Source of the DNA: Panopea generosa | Lineage: Eukaryota > Mollusca > Bivalvia > Adapedonta > Hiatellidae | Assembly (NCBI GenBank): GCA_029582155.1 | Contig: CM055906.1 | Location: 62,001-126,000 of the forward strand | DNA length: 64,000 nt | Direction of reading: 5' to 3' | Shown: positions 24,541 to 37,204 of the stretch, piece after piece | Numbering within the stretch: the stretch's first letter is position 1 | How the letters are laid out: every line of letters begins with the position of its first letter | Position numbers and translations under genes: made by a program | The notes under the pieces: model-generated | Databases searched by the model: none | What the model was told of the DNA's origin: nothing | Seen by the model: the letters and a program-made list of their open reading frames with translations, nothing else

Positions 24541-27099
24541 GTCTTCTGTCGGTGCTTCAGTTAGTTCATCACTTATATATGTTTCTGTGCCGCGTCTTCT
24601 GTCGGTGCTTCAGTTAAGTTATTACTAATATATGTTTCTGTACTGCGTCTCCTGTCGGTGCTTCAGTTAAGTTATTACTAATATATGTTTCTGTGCCGCG
24701 TCTCCTGTCGGTGCTTCAGTTAAGTTATTACTAATATATGTTTCTGTGCCGCGTCTTCTGTCGGTGCTTCAGTTAAGTTATTACTAATATATGTTTCTGT
24801 GCCGCGTCTTCTGTCGGTGCTTCAGTTAAGTTCATCACTAATATATGTTTCTGTGCCGCGTCTTCTGTCAGTGCTTCAGTTAGTTCATCACTAATATATG
24901 TTTCTGTGCCGCGTCTTCTGTCAGTGCTTCAGTTAGTTCATCACTAATATATGTTTCTGTGCCGCGTCTTCTGTCGGTGCTTCAGTTAAGTTATTACTAA
25001 TATATGTTTCTGTGCCGCGTCTCCTGTCGGTGCTTCAGTTAAGTTATTACTAATATATGTTTCTGTGCCGCGTCTTCTGTCGGTGCTTCAGTTAAGTTAT
25101 TACTAATATATGTTTCTGTGCCGCGTCTTCTGTCGGTGCTTCAGTTAGTTCATCACTTATATATGTTTCTGTGCCGCGTCTGCTGTCGGTGCTTCTGTTA
25201 AGTTATTACTAATATATGTTTCTGTGCCGCGTCTCCTGTCGGTGCTTCAGTTAAGTTATTACTAATATATGTTTCTGTGCCGCGTCTCCTGTCGGTGCTT
25301 CAGTTAAGTTATTACTAATATATGTTTCTGTGCCGCGTCTCCTGTCGGTGCTTCAGTTAAGTTATTACTAATATATGTTTCTGTGCTGCGTCTTCTGTCG
25401 GTGCTTCAGTTAGTTCATCACTAATATATGTTTCTGTGCCGCGTCTTCTGTCGGTGCTTCAGTTAAGTTATTACTAATATATGTTTCTGTGCCGCGTCTC
25501 CTGTCGGTGCTTCAGTTAAGTTATTACTAATATATGTTTCTGTGCCGCGTCTTCTGTCGGTGCTTCAGTTAAGTTATTACTAATATATGTTTCTGTGCCG
25601 CGTCTTTTGTCGGTGCTTCAGTTAAGTTATTACTAATATATGTTTCTGTACCGCGTCTTCTGTCGGTGCTTCAGTTAGTTCATCACTAATATATGTTTCT
25701 GTGCCGCGTCTTCTGTCGGTGCTTCAGTTAAGTTTTTACTAATATATGTTTCTGTGCCGCGTCTTCTGTCGGTGCTTCAGTTAAGTTATTACTAATATAT
25801 GTTTCTGTGCCGCGTCTTCTGTCGGTGCTTCAGTTAGTTCATCACTAATATATGTTTCTGTGCCGCGTCTCCTGTCGGTGCTTCAGTTAAGTTATTACTA
25901 ATATATGTTTCTGTGCTGCGTCTCCTGTCGGTGCTTCAGTTAAGTTATTACTAATATATGTTTCTGTGCCGCGTCTTCTGTCGGTGCTTCAGTTAAGTTA
26001 TTACTAATATATGTTTCTGTGCCGCGTCTCCTGTCGGTGCTTCAGTTAAGTTATTACTAATATATGTTTCTGTGCCGCGTCTCCTGTCGGTGCTTCAGTT
26101 AAGTTATTACTAATATATGTTTCTGTGCCGCGTCTCCTGTCGGTGCTTCAGTTAAGTTATTACTAATATATGTTTCTGTGCCGCGTCTCCTGTCGGTGCT
26201 TCAGTTAGTTCATCACTAATATATGTTTCTGTGCCGCGTCTTCTGTCGGTGCTTCAGTTAAGTTATTACTAATATATGTTTCTGTGCCGCGTCTCCTGTC
26301 GGTGCTTCAGTTAAGTTATTACTAATATATGTTTCTGTGCCGCGTCTTTTGTCGGTGCTTCAGTTAGTTCATCACTAATATATGTTTCTGTGCCGCGTCT
26401 TCTGTCGGTGCTTCAGTTAAGTTATTACTAATATATGTTTCTGTGCCGCGTCTTCTGTCGGTGCTTCAGTTAGTTCATAACTAATATATGTTTCTGTACC
26501 GCGTCTTCTGTCGGTGCTTCAGTTAAGTTCATCACAAATATATGTTTCTGTGCCGCGTCTTCTGTCGGTGCTTCAGTTAAGTTATTACTAATATATGTTT
26601 CTGTGTCGCATCTTCTGTCGTTGCTTCAGTTAGTTCATCTCTTATATATGTTTCTGTGCCGCGTCTTCTGTCGGAGCTTCAGTTAGGTTATTACTAATAT
26701 ATGTTTCTGTACCGCATCTTCTGTCGGTGCTTCAGTTAAGTTATTACTAATATATGTTTCTGTGCCGCGTCTTCTGTCGGTGCTTCAGTTAAGTTCATCA
26801 CTAATATATGTTTCTGTGCCGCGTCTTCTGTCGGTGCTTCAGTTAAGTTATTACTAATATATGTTTCTGTGCCGCGTCTTCTGTCGGTGCTTCAGTTAAG
26901 TTATTACTAATATATGTTTCTGTGCCGCGTCTTCTGTCAGTGCTTCAGTTAAGTTATTACTAATATATGTTTCTGTGCCGCGTCTTCTGTCGGTGCTTCA
27001 GTTAAGTTATTACTAATATATGTTTCTGTGCCGCGTCTTCTGTCGGTGCTTCAGTTAAGTTATTACTAATATATGTTTCTGTACCGCGTCTTCTGTCGG

Positions 27100-30000
27100 T
27101 GTTTCAGTTAAGTTTTTACTAATATATGTTTCTGTGCCGCGTCTTCTGTCGGTGCTTCAGTTAAGTTCATCACTAATATATGTTTCTGTGCCGCGTCTTC
27201 TGTTGGTGCTTCAGTTAAGTTCATCACTAATATATGTTTCTGTGCCGCGTCTTCTGTCGGTGCTTCAGTTAGTTCATCACTAATATATGTTTCTGTGCCG
27301 CGTCTTCTGTCGGTGCTTCAGTTAAGTTATTACTAATATATGTTTCTGTGCCGCGTCTTCTGTCGGTGCTTCAGTTAAGTTCATCACTAATATATGTTTC
27401 TGTGCCGCGTCTTCTGTCGGTGCTTCAGTTAGTTCATCACTAATATATGTTTCTGTGCCGCGTCTTCTGTCGGTGCTTCAGTTAAGTTATTACTAATATA
27501 TGTTTCTGTGCCGCGTCTTCTGTCGGTGCTTCAGTTAGTTCATCACTAATATATGTTTCTGTGCCGCGTCTTCTGTCGGTGCTTCAGTTAAGTTATTACT
27601 AATATATGTTTCTGTGCCGCGTCTTCTGTCGGTGCTTCAGTTAAGTTATTACTAATATATGTTTCTGTGCCGCGTCTTCTGTCGGTGCTTCAGTTAGTTC
27701 ATCACTAATATATGTATCTGTGCCGCGTCTTCTGTCGGTGCTTCAGTTAAGTTTTTACTAATATATGTTTCTGTGCCGCGTCTCCTGTCGGTGCTTCAGT
27801 TAAGTTATTACTAATATATGTTTCTGTGCCGCGTCTTCTGTCGGTGCTTCAGTTAAGTTATTACTAATATATGTTTCTGTGCCGCGTCTTCTGTCGGTGC
27901 TTCAGTTAGTTCATCACTTATATATGTTTCTGTGCCGCTTCTCCTGTCGGTGCTTCTGTTAAGTTATTACTAATATATGTTTCTGTGCTGCGTCTCCTGT
28001 CGGTGCTTCAGTTAAGTTATTACTAATATATGTTTCTGTGCCGCGTCTTCTGTCGGTGATTCAGTTAGTTCACCACTAATATATGTTTCTGTGCCGCATC
28101 TTCTGTCGGTGCTTCAATTAAGTTATTACTAATATATGTTTCTGTGCCGCGTCTTCTGTCGGTGCTTCAGTTAAGTTATTACTAATATATGTTTCTGTGC
28201 TGCGTCTTCTGTCGGTGCTTCAGTTAAGTTCATCACTAATATATGTTTCTGTGCCGCGTCTTCTGTCGGTGCTTCAGTTAAGTTATTACTAATATATGTT
28301 TCTGTGCCGCGTCTCCTGTCGGTGCTTCAGTTAAGTTATTACTAATATATGTTTCTGTGCCGCGTCTCCTGTCGGTGCTTCAGGTAAGTTATTACTAATA
28401 TATGTTTCTGTGCCGCGTCTCCTGTCGGTGCTTCAGTTAAGTTATTACTAATATATGTTTCTGTGCCGCGTCTTCTGTCGGTGCCTCAGTTAGTTCATCA
28501 CTAATATATATTTCTGTGTCGCGTCTTCTGTCGGTGCTTCAGTTAAGTTATTACTAATATATGTTTCTGTGCCGCGTCTCCTGTCGGTGCTTCAGTTAAG
28601 TTATTACTAATATATGTTTCTGTGCCGCGTCTTTTGTCGGTGCTTCAGTTAAGTTATTACTAATATATGTTTCTGTGCCGCGTCTTTTGTCGGTGCTTCA
28701 GTTAAGTTATTACTAATATATGTTTCTGTACCGCGTCTTCTGTCGGTGCTTCAGTTAGTTCATCACTAATATATGTTTCTGTGCCGCGTCTTCTGTCGGT
28801 GCTTCAGTTAAGTTATTACTAATATATGTTTCTGTACCGCGTCTTCTGTCGGTGCTTCAGTTAAGTTATTACTAATATATGTTTCTGTGCTCGGTGCTTC
28901 AGTTAAGTTATTACTAATATATGTTTCTGTGCCGCGTCTTCTGTCGGTGCTTCAGTTAAGTTATTACTAATATATGTTTCTGTGCCGCGTCTTCTGTCGG
29001 TGCTTCAGTTAGTTCATCACTAATATATGTTTCTGTGCCGCGTCTTCTGTCGGTGCTTCAGTTAAGTTATTACTAATATATGTTTCTGTGCCGCGTCTCC
29101 TGTCGGTGTTTCTGTTAAGTTATTACTAATATATGTTTCTGTGCCGCGTCTTCTGTCGGTGCTTCAGTTAAGTTATTACTAATATATGTTTCTGTGCCGC
29201 GTCTTCTGTCGGTGCTTCAGTTAAGTTCATCACTAATATATGTTTCTGTGCCGCGTCTTCTGTTGGTGCTTCAGTTAAGTTCATCACTAATATATGTTTC
29301 TGTGCCGCGTCTTCTGTCGGTGCTTCAGTTAGTTCATCACTAATATATGTTTCTGTGCCGCGTCTTCTGTCGGTGCTTCAGTTAAGTTATTACTAATATA
29401 TGTTTCTGTGCCGCGTCTTCTGTCGGTGCTTCAGTTAAGTTCATCACTAATATATGTTTCTGTGCCGCGTCTTCTGTCGGTGCTTCAGTTAGTTCATCAC
29501 TAATATATGTTTCTGTGCCGCGTCTTCTGTCGGTGCTTCAGTTAAGTTATTACTAATATATGTTTCTGTGCCGCGTCTTCTGTCGGTGCTTCAGTTAGTT
29601 CATCACTAATATATGTTTCTGTGCCGCGTCTTCTGTCGGTGCTTCAGTTAAGTTATTACTAATATATGTTTCTGTGCCGCGTCTTCTGTCGGTGCTTCAG
29701 TTAAGTTATTACTAATATATGTTTCTGTGCCGCGTCTTCTGTCGGTGCTTCAGTTAGTTCATCACTAATATATGTATCTGTGCCGCGTCTTCTGTCGGTG
29801 CTTCAGTTAAGTTTTTACTAATATATGTTTCTGTGCCGCGTCTCCTGTCGGTGCTTCAGTTAAGTTATTACTAATATATGTTTCTGTGCCGCGTCTTCTG
29901 TCGGTGCTTCAGTTAAGTTATTACTAATATATGTTTCTGTGCCGCGTCTTCTGTCGGTGCTTCAGTTAGTTCATCACTTATATATGTTTCTGTGCCGCTT

Positions 30001-31220
30001 CTCCTGTCGGTGCTTCTGTTAAGTTATTACTAATATATGTTTCTGTGCTGCGTCTCCTGTCGGTGCTTCAGTTAAGTTATTACTAATATATGTTTCTGTG
30101 CCGCGTCTTCTGTCGGTGATTCAGTTAGTTCACCACTAATATATGTTTCTGTGCCGCATCTTCTGTCGGTGCTTCAATTAAGTTATTACTAATATATGTT
30201 TCTGTGCCGCGTCTTCTGTCGGTGCTTCAGTTAAGTTATTACTAATATATGTTTCTGTGCTGCGTCTTCTGTCGGTGCTTCAGTTAAGTTCATCACTAAT
30301 ATATGTTTCTGTGCCGCGTCTTCTGTCGGTGCTTCAGTTAAGTTATTACTAATATATGTTTCTGTGCCGCGTCTCCTGTCGGTGCTTCAGTTAAGTTATT
30401 ACTAATATATGTTTCTGTGCCGCGTCTCCTGTCGGTGCTTCAGGTAAGTTATTACTAATATATGTTTCTGTGCCGCGTCTCCTGTCGGTGCTTCAGTTAA
30501 GTTATTACTAATATATGTTTCTGTGCCGCGTCTTCTGTCGGTGCCTCAGTTAGTTCATCACTAATATATATTTCTGTGTCGCGTCTTCTGTCGGTGCTTC
30601 AGTTAAGTTATTACTAATATATGTTTCTGTGCCGCGTCTCCTGTCGGTGCTTCAGTTAAGTTATTACTAATATATGTTTCTGTGCCGCGTCTTTTGTCGG
30701 TGCTTCAGTTAAGTTATTACTAATATATGTTTCTGTGCCGCGTCTTTTGTCGGTGCTTCAGTTAAGTTATTACTAATATATGTTTCTGTACCGCGTCTTC
30801 TGTCGGTGCTTCAGTTAGTTCATCACTAATATATGTTTCTGTGCCGCGTCTTCTGTCGGTGCTTCAGTTAAGTTATTACTAATATATGTTTCTGTACCGC
30901 GTCTTCTGTCGGTGCTTCAGTTAAGTTATTACTAATATATGTTTCTGTGCTCGGTGCTTCAGTTAAGTTATTACTAATATATGTTTCTGTGCCGCGTCTT
31001 CTGTCGGTGCTTCAGTTAAGTTATTACTAATATATGTTTCTGTGCCGCGTCTTCTGTCGGTGCTTCAGTTAGTTCATCACTAATATATGTTTCTGTGCCG
31101 CGTCTTCTGTCGGTGCTTCAGTTAAGTTATTACTAATATATGTTTCTGTGCCGCGTCTCCTGTCGGTGTTTCTGTTAAGTTATTACTAATATATGTTTCT
31201 GTGCCGCGTCTTCTGTCGGT
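27100..31220. repeat. 2060-bp tandem super-repeat (39 units) in minisatellite A
   Basis: The 11-bp-deleted unit at 28889 recurs at 30949. The marker TCTGTTGGTGCTTCAG at about 27200 recurs near 29260, and GGTGCCTCAG and CTTCAGGTAAG also recur at 2060-bp spacing. 39 units with one 11-bp deletion and four 54-bp units give 2060. Confidence 0.85.
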
Positions 31221-33479
31221 GCTTCAGTTAAGTTATTACTAATATATGTTTCTGTGCCGCGTCTTCTGTCGGTGCTTCAGTTAGTTCACCACTAATATAT
31301 GTTTCTGTGCCGCATCTTCTGTCGGTGCTTCAGTTAAGTTATTACTAATATATGTTTCTGTGCCGCGTCTTCTGTCGGTGCTTCAGTTAAGTTATTACTA
31401 ATATATGTTTCTGTGCCGCGTCTTCTGTCGGTGCTTCAGTTAGTTCATCACTAATATATGTTTCTGTGCCGCGTCTCCTGTCGGTGCTTCAGTTAAGTTA
31501 TTACTAATATATGTTTCTGTGCCGCGTCTTCTGTCGGTGCTTCAGTTAAGTTATTACTAATATATGTTTCTGTGCCGCGTCTTCTGTCGGTGCTTCAGTT
31601 AAGTTATTACTAATATATGTTTCTGTGCCGCGTCTTCTGTCGGTGCTTCAGTTAGTTCATCACTAATATATGTTTCTGTGCCGCGTCTTCTGTCGGTGCT
31701 TCAGTTAAGTTATTACTAATATATGTTTCTGTGCCGCGTCTTCTGTCGGTGCTTCAGTTAAGTTATTACTAATATATGTTTCTGTGCCGCTTCTCCTGTC
31801 GGTGCTTCAGTTAAGTTATTACTAATATATGTTTCTGTGCCGCGTCTCCTGTCGGTGCTTCAGTTAAGTTATTACTAATATATGTTTCTGTACTGCGTCT
31901 TCTGTCGGTGCTTCAGTTAGTTCATCACTAATATATGATTCTGTGCCGCGTCTTCTGTCGGTGCTTCAGTTAAGTTATTACTAATATATGTTTCTGTGCC
32001 GCGTCTTCTGTCGGTGCTTCAGTTAGTTCATCACTAATATATGTTTCTGTGCCGCGTCTTCCGTCGGTGCTTCAGTTAAGTTATTACTAATATATGTTTC
32101 TGTGCCGCGTCTCCTGTCGGTCCTTCAGTTAAGTTATTACTAATATATGTTTCTGTGCCGCGTCTCCTGTCGGTGCTTCAGTTAAGTTATTACTAATATA
32201 TGTTTCTGTGCGGCGTCTTCTGTCGGTGCTTCAGTTAGTTCATCACTAATATATGTTTCTGTGCCGCGTCTTCTGTCGTTGCTTCAGTTAAGTTATTACT
32301 AATATATGTTTCTGTGCCGCGTCTTCTGTCGATGCTTCAGTTAGTTCATCACTAATATATGTTTCTGTGCCGCGTCTTCTGTCGGTGCTTCAGTTAAGTT
32401 ATTACTAATATATGTTTCTGTGCCGCGTCTCCTGTCGGTGCTTCTGTTAAGTTATTACTAATATATGTTTCTGTGCCGCGTCTTCTGTCGGTGCTTCAGT
32501 TAAGTTATTACTAATATATGTTTCTGTGCCGCGTCTTCTGTCGGTGCTTCAGTTAAGTTATTACTAATATATGTTTCTGTGCCGCGTCTTCTGTCGGTGC
32601 TTCAGTTAGTTCATAACTAATATATGTTTCTGTACCGTGTCTTCTGTCGGTGCTTCAGTTAAGTTCATCACAAATATATGTTTCTGTGCCGCGTCTTCTG
32701 TTGGTGCTTCAGTTAAGTTATTACTAATATATATTTCTGTGCCGCATCTTCTGTCGGTGCTTCAGTTAGTTCATCTCTTATATATGTTTCTGTGCCGCGT
32801 CTTCTGTCGGTGCTTCAGTTAAGTTATTACTAATATATGTTTCTGTACCGCATCTTTTGTCGGTGCTTCAGTTAAGTTATTACTAATATATGTTTCTGTA
32901 CCGCGTCTTCTGTCGGTGCTTCAGTTAAGTTCATCACTAATATATGTTTCTGTGCCGCGTCTTCTGTCGGTGCTTCAGTTAAGTTATTACTAATATATGT
33001 TTCTGTACCGCGTCTTCTGTCGGTGCTTCAGTTAAGTTATTACTAATAAATGTTTCTGTACCGCGTCTTCTGTCGGTGCTTCAGTTAAGTTATTGTACCG
33101 CGTCTTCTGTCGGTGCTTCAGTTAAGTTATTACTAATATATGTTTCTGTGCCGCGTCTTCTGTCGGTGCTTCAGTTAAGTTCATCACTAATATATGTTTC
33201 TGTGCCGCGTCTTCTGTCGGTGCTTCAGTTAAGTTATTACTAATATATGTTTCTGTACCGCGTCTTCTATCGGTGCTTCAGTTAAGTTTTTACTAATATA
33301 TGTTTTTGTGCCGCGTCTTCTGTCGGTGCTTCAGTTAAGTTCATCACTAATATATGTTTCTGTGCCGCGTCTTCTGTCGGTGCTTCAGTTAAGTTCATCA
33401 CTAATATATGTTTCTGTGCCGCGTCTTCTGTCGGTGCTTCAGTTAGTTCATCACTAATATATGTTTCTGTGCCGCGTCT

Positions 33480-34670
33480 TCTGTCGGTGCTTCAGTTATG
33501 TTCATCACTAATATATGTTTCTGTGCCGCGTCTTCTGTCGGTGCTTCAGTTAGTTCATCACTAATATATGTTTCTGTGCCGCGTCTTCTGTCGGTGCTTC
33601 AGTTAAGTTATTACTAATATATGTTTCTGTGCCGCGTCTTCTGTCGGTGCTTCAGTTAGTTCATCACTAATATATGTTTCTGTGCCGCGTCTTCTGTCGG
33701 TGCTTCAGTTAAGTTATTACTAATATATGTTTCTGTGCCGCGTCTTCTGTCGGTGCTTCAGTTAAGTTCATCACTAATATATGTTTCTGTGCCGCGTCTT
33801 CTGTCGGTGCTTCAGTTAAGTTATTACTAATACATGTTTCTGTGCCGCGTCTTCTGTCGGTGCTTCAGTTAAGTTATTACTAATACATGTTTCTGTGCCG
33901 CGTCTTCTGTCGGTGCTTCAGTTAAGTTATTACTAATACATGTTTCTGTGCCGCGTCTTCTGTCGGTGCTTCAGTTAAGTTATTACTAATACATGTTTCT
34001 GTGCCGCGTCTTCTGTCAGTGCTTCAGTTAAGTTATTACTAATATATGTTTCTGTGCCGCGTCTTCTGTCGGTGCTTCAGTTAGTTCATCACTAATATAT
34101 GTTTCTGTGCCGCGTCTTCTGTCGGTGCTTCAGTTATGTTCATCACTAATATATGTTTCTGTGCCGCGTCTTCTGTCGGTGCTTCAGTTAGTTCATCACT
34201 AATATATGTTTCTGTGCCGCGTCTTCTGTCGGTGCTTCAGTTAAGTTATTACTAATATATGTTTCTGTGCCGCGTCTTCTGTCGGTGCTTCAGTTAGTTC
34301 ATCACTAATATATGTTTCTGTGCCGCGTCTTCTGTCGGTGCTTCAGTTAAGTTATTACTAATATATGTTTCTGTGCCGCGTCTTCTGTCGGTGCTTCAGT
34401 TAAGTTCATCACTAATATATGTTTCTGTGCCGCGTCTTCTGTCGGTGCTTCAGTTAAGTTATTACTAATACATGTTTCTGTGCCGCGTCTTCTGTCGGTG
34501 CTTCAGTTAAGTTATTACTAATACATGTTTCTGTGCCGCGTCTTCTGTCGGTGCTTCAGTTAAGTTATTACTAATACATGTTTCTGTGCCGCGTCTTCTG
34601 TCGGTGCTTCAGTTAAGTTATTACTAATACATGTTTCTGTGCCGCGTCTTCTGTCAGTGCTTCAGTTAAG
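33480..34670. repeat. 638-bp duplication carrying the ACTAATACATG variant
   Basis: CAGTTATGTTCATCAC at 33493 recurs at 34131. Each copy is followed by a run of four units with ACTAATACATG instead of ACTAATATATG. Confidence 0.8.
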
Positions 34671-34689
34671 TTATTACTAATATATGTTT

Positions 34690-36704
34690 CTGTACCGCGT
34701 CTTCTGTCGGTGCTTCAGTTAGTTCATAACTAATATATGTTTCTGTGCCGCGACTTCTGTCGGTGCTTCAGTTTAGTTCATAACTAATAACTAATATATG
34801 TTTCTGTGGCGCGACTTCTGTCGGTACTTCAATTAAATTCATTACTAATATATGTTTCTGTGCTAAATCTTCTGTGGTGCTTCAGTTAGGTTCATAACTA
34901 ATATATGTTTCTGTGCCGCACCGTGCCGCGTCTTCTGTCTGTGCTTCAGTTAAGTTCATAACTAATATATGTTTCTGTGCCCCGTCTTCTGTCGGTGCTT
35001 CAGTTCAGTTCATAACTAATATATGTTTCCGTGCCGCGTCTTGTGTCTGTACTTTAGTTATGTTCATAACTAATAACTAATATATTTTTCTGTGCCGCGC
35101 CTTGTGTAGGTGCTTTAGTTCAGTTCATAACTAATATATGTTTCTGTGCCGCGCCTTCTGTTGGTGCTTCAGTTAAGTTCATGACTCATATATGTTTCTG
35201 TGCCGCGTCTTCTGTCGGTGCTTCAGTTAAGTTCATAACTAATATATGTTTCCGTGCCGCGTCTTGTGTCGGTGCTTTAGTTCAGTTCATAACTAATAAC
35301 TAATATATGTTACTGTGCCACGTCTTCTGTCGGTGCTTCAGTTAAGTTCATAACTAATATATGTTTTTGTGCCGTGTCTTTTGTCGGTACTTCAGTTCAG
35401 TTCATAACTAATATATGTTTCTGTGCCGCGTCTTCAGTCGGTACTTCAGTTAAGTTCATAACTCATATATGTTTCTGTGCCGCGTCTTCTGTCGTTGCTT
35501 CAGTTAAGTTCATAAGTAATATATGTTTCTGTGCCGCGTCTTCTGTCGGTGCTTCAGTTAAGTTCATTCCTTTTACATGTTTCTGTGCCGCATCTTCTGT
35601 CGGTGCTTCAGTTAAGTTCATAACTAATATATGTTTCTGTGCCGCGTCTTCTGTTGGTGCTTCAGTTAAGTTCATAACTAATATATGTTTCTGTGCTGCA
35701 TATTCTGTCAGTCCTTCAGTTAATTTCATAACTAATATATGTTTCCGTGCCGCGTCTTGTGTCGATGCTTTAGTTCAGTTCATAACTAATAACTAATATA
35801 TGTTTTGTGCCACGTCTTCTGTTGGTGCTTCAGTTAAGTTCATAACTAATATATGTTTTTGTGCTGCGTCTTCTGTCAGTGCTTCAGTTAAGTTCATAAC
35901 TAATAGATGTTTCCATGCGCGTCTTGTGTCGGTGCTTTAGTTCAGTTCATAACTAATTACTAATATATGTTTCTGTGCCACGTCTTCTGTCGGTGCTTCA
36001 GTTAAGTTTGATAACTAATATATGTTTCTGTGCCGCGTCTTCAGTCGGTGCTTCAGTTAAGTTCATAACTAATATATGTTTCTGTGCTGCATATTCTGTC
36101 AGTCCTTCAGTTAATTTCATAACTAATATATGTTTCCGTGCCGCGTCTTGTGTCGATGCTTTAGTTCAGTTCATAACTAATAACTAATATATGTTTTGTG
36201 CCACGTCTTCTGTTGGTGCTTCAGTTAAGTTCATAACTAATATATGTTTTTGTGCTGCGTCTTCTGTCAGTGCTTCAGTTAAGTTCATAACTAATAGATG
36301 TTTCCATGCGCGTCTTGTGTCGGTGCTTTAGTTCAGTTCATAACTAATTACTAATATATGTTTCTGTGCCACGTCTTCTGTCGGTGCTTCAGTTAAGTTT
36401 GATAACTAATATATGTTTCTGTGCCGCGTCTTCAGTCGGTGCTTCAGTTAAGTTCATAACTAATATATGTTTCTGTGCCGCGTCTTCTGTCGGTGCTTCA
36501 GTTAAGTTCATAACTATTATATGTTTCCATGCCGCGTCATGTGTTGGTGCTTTAGTTCAGTTCATAACTAATAACTAATATATGTTTTTGTGCCGCGTCT
36601 TTTGTCGGTACTTCAGTTCAGTTCATAACTAATATATGTTTCTGTGCCGCGTCTTCAGTCGGTACTTCAGTTAAGTTCATAACTCATATATGTTTCTGTG
36701 CTGC
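34690..36704. repeat. Diverged 54-bp edge of minisatellite A with a 391-bp duplication
   Basis: Units here are mostly 54 bp (AGTTAAGTTCATAACTAA) with many substitutions and small insertions such as ATAACTAATAACTAA. The marker CTGCATATTCTGTCAG at 35696 recurs at 36087, and GTGCCACGTCTTCTGTTGG near 35805 recurs near 36196, which defines a 391-bp tandem duplication. Because 54 is divisible by three, a 140-codon open frame appears at 35374-35796. It is a by-product. Confidence 0.8.
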
Positions 36705-37204
36705 NNNNNNNNNNNNNNNNNNNNNNNNNNNNNNNNNNNNNNNNNNNNNNNNNNNNNNNNNNNNNNNNNNNNNNNNNNNNNNNNNNNNNNNNNNNNNNNN
36801 NNNNNNNNNNNNNNNNNNNNNNNNNNNNNNNNNNNNNNNNNNNNNNNNNNNNNNNNNNNNNNNNNNNNNNNNNNNNNNNNNNNNNNNNNNNNNNNNNNNN
36901 NNNNNNNNNNNNNNNNNNNNNNNNNNNNNNNNNNNNNNNNNNNNNNNNNNNNNNNNNNNNNNNNNNNNNNNNNNNNNNNNNNNNNNNNNNNNNNNNNNNN
37001 NNNNNNNNNNNNNNNNNNNNNNNNNNNNNNNNNNNNNNNNNNNNNNNNNNNNNNNNNNNNNNNNNNNNNNNNNNNNNNNNNNNNNNNNNNNNNNNNNNNN
37101 NNNNNNNNNNNNNNNNNNNNNNNNNNNNNNNNNNNNNNNNNNNNNNNNNNNNNNNNNNNNNNNNNNNNNNNNNNNNNNNNNNNNNNNNNNNNNNNNNNNN
37201 NNNN
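36705..37204. other. Assembly gap (500 N) between two minisatellites
   Basis: 500 N at the exact transition from the 53-bp to the 47-bp minisatellite. The junction and the true array lengths are therefore unknown. Confidence 0.98.

Larger units (their letters stand above)
18499..36704. repeat. Minisatellite A: 53-bp unit, about 340 copies
   Basis: The unit runs CTAATATATGTTTCTGTGCC, GCGTCTTCTGTCGGTGCTTC, then AGTTAAGTTATTA (type a) or AGTTAGTTCATCA (type b), both 53 bp. A 54-bp form with AGTTAAGTTCATAA dominates the last 2 kb. The interior is very homogeneous and the two ends are diverged. 18.2 kb divided by 53 gives about 343 copies. Longer super-units occur and are listed separately. The right edge is an assembly gap, so the full length is unknown. 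There are no spacers, so this is not a CRISPR array. Open frames inside (for example near 32637 and 35374) reflect unit length, not genes. Confidence 0.97.
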
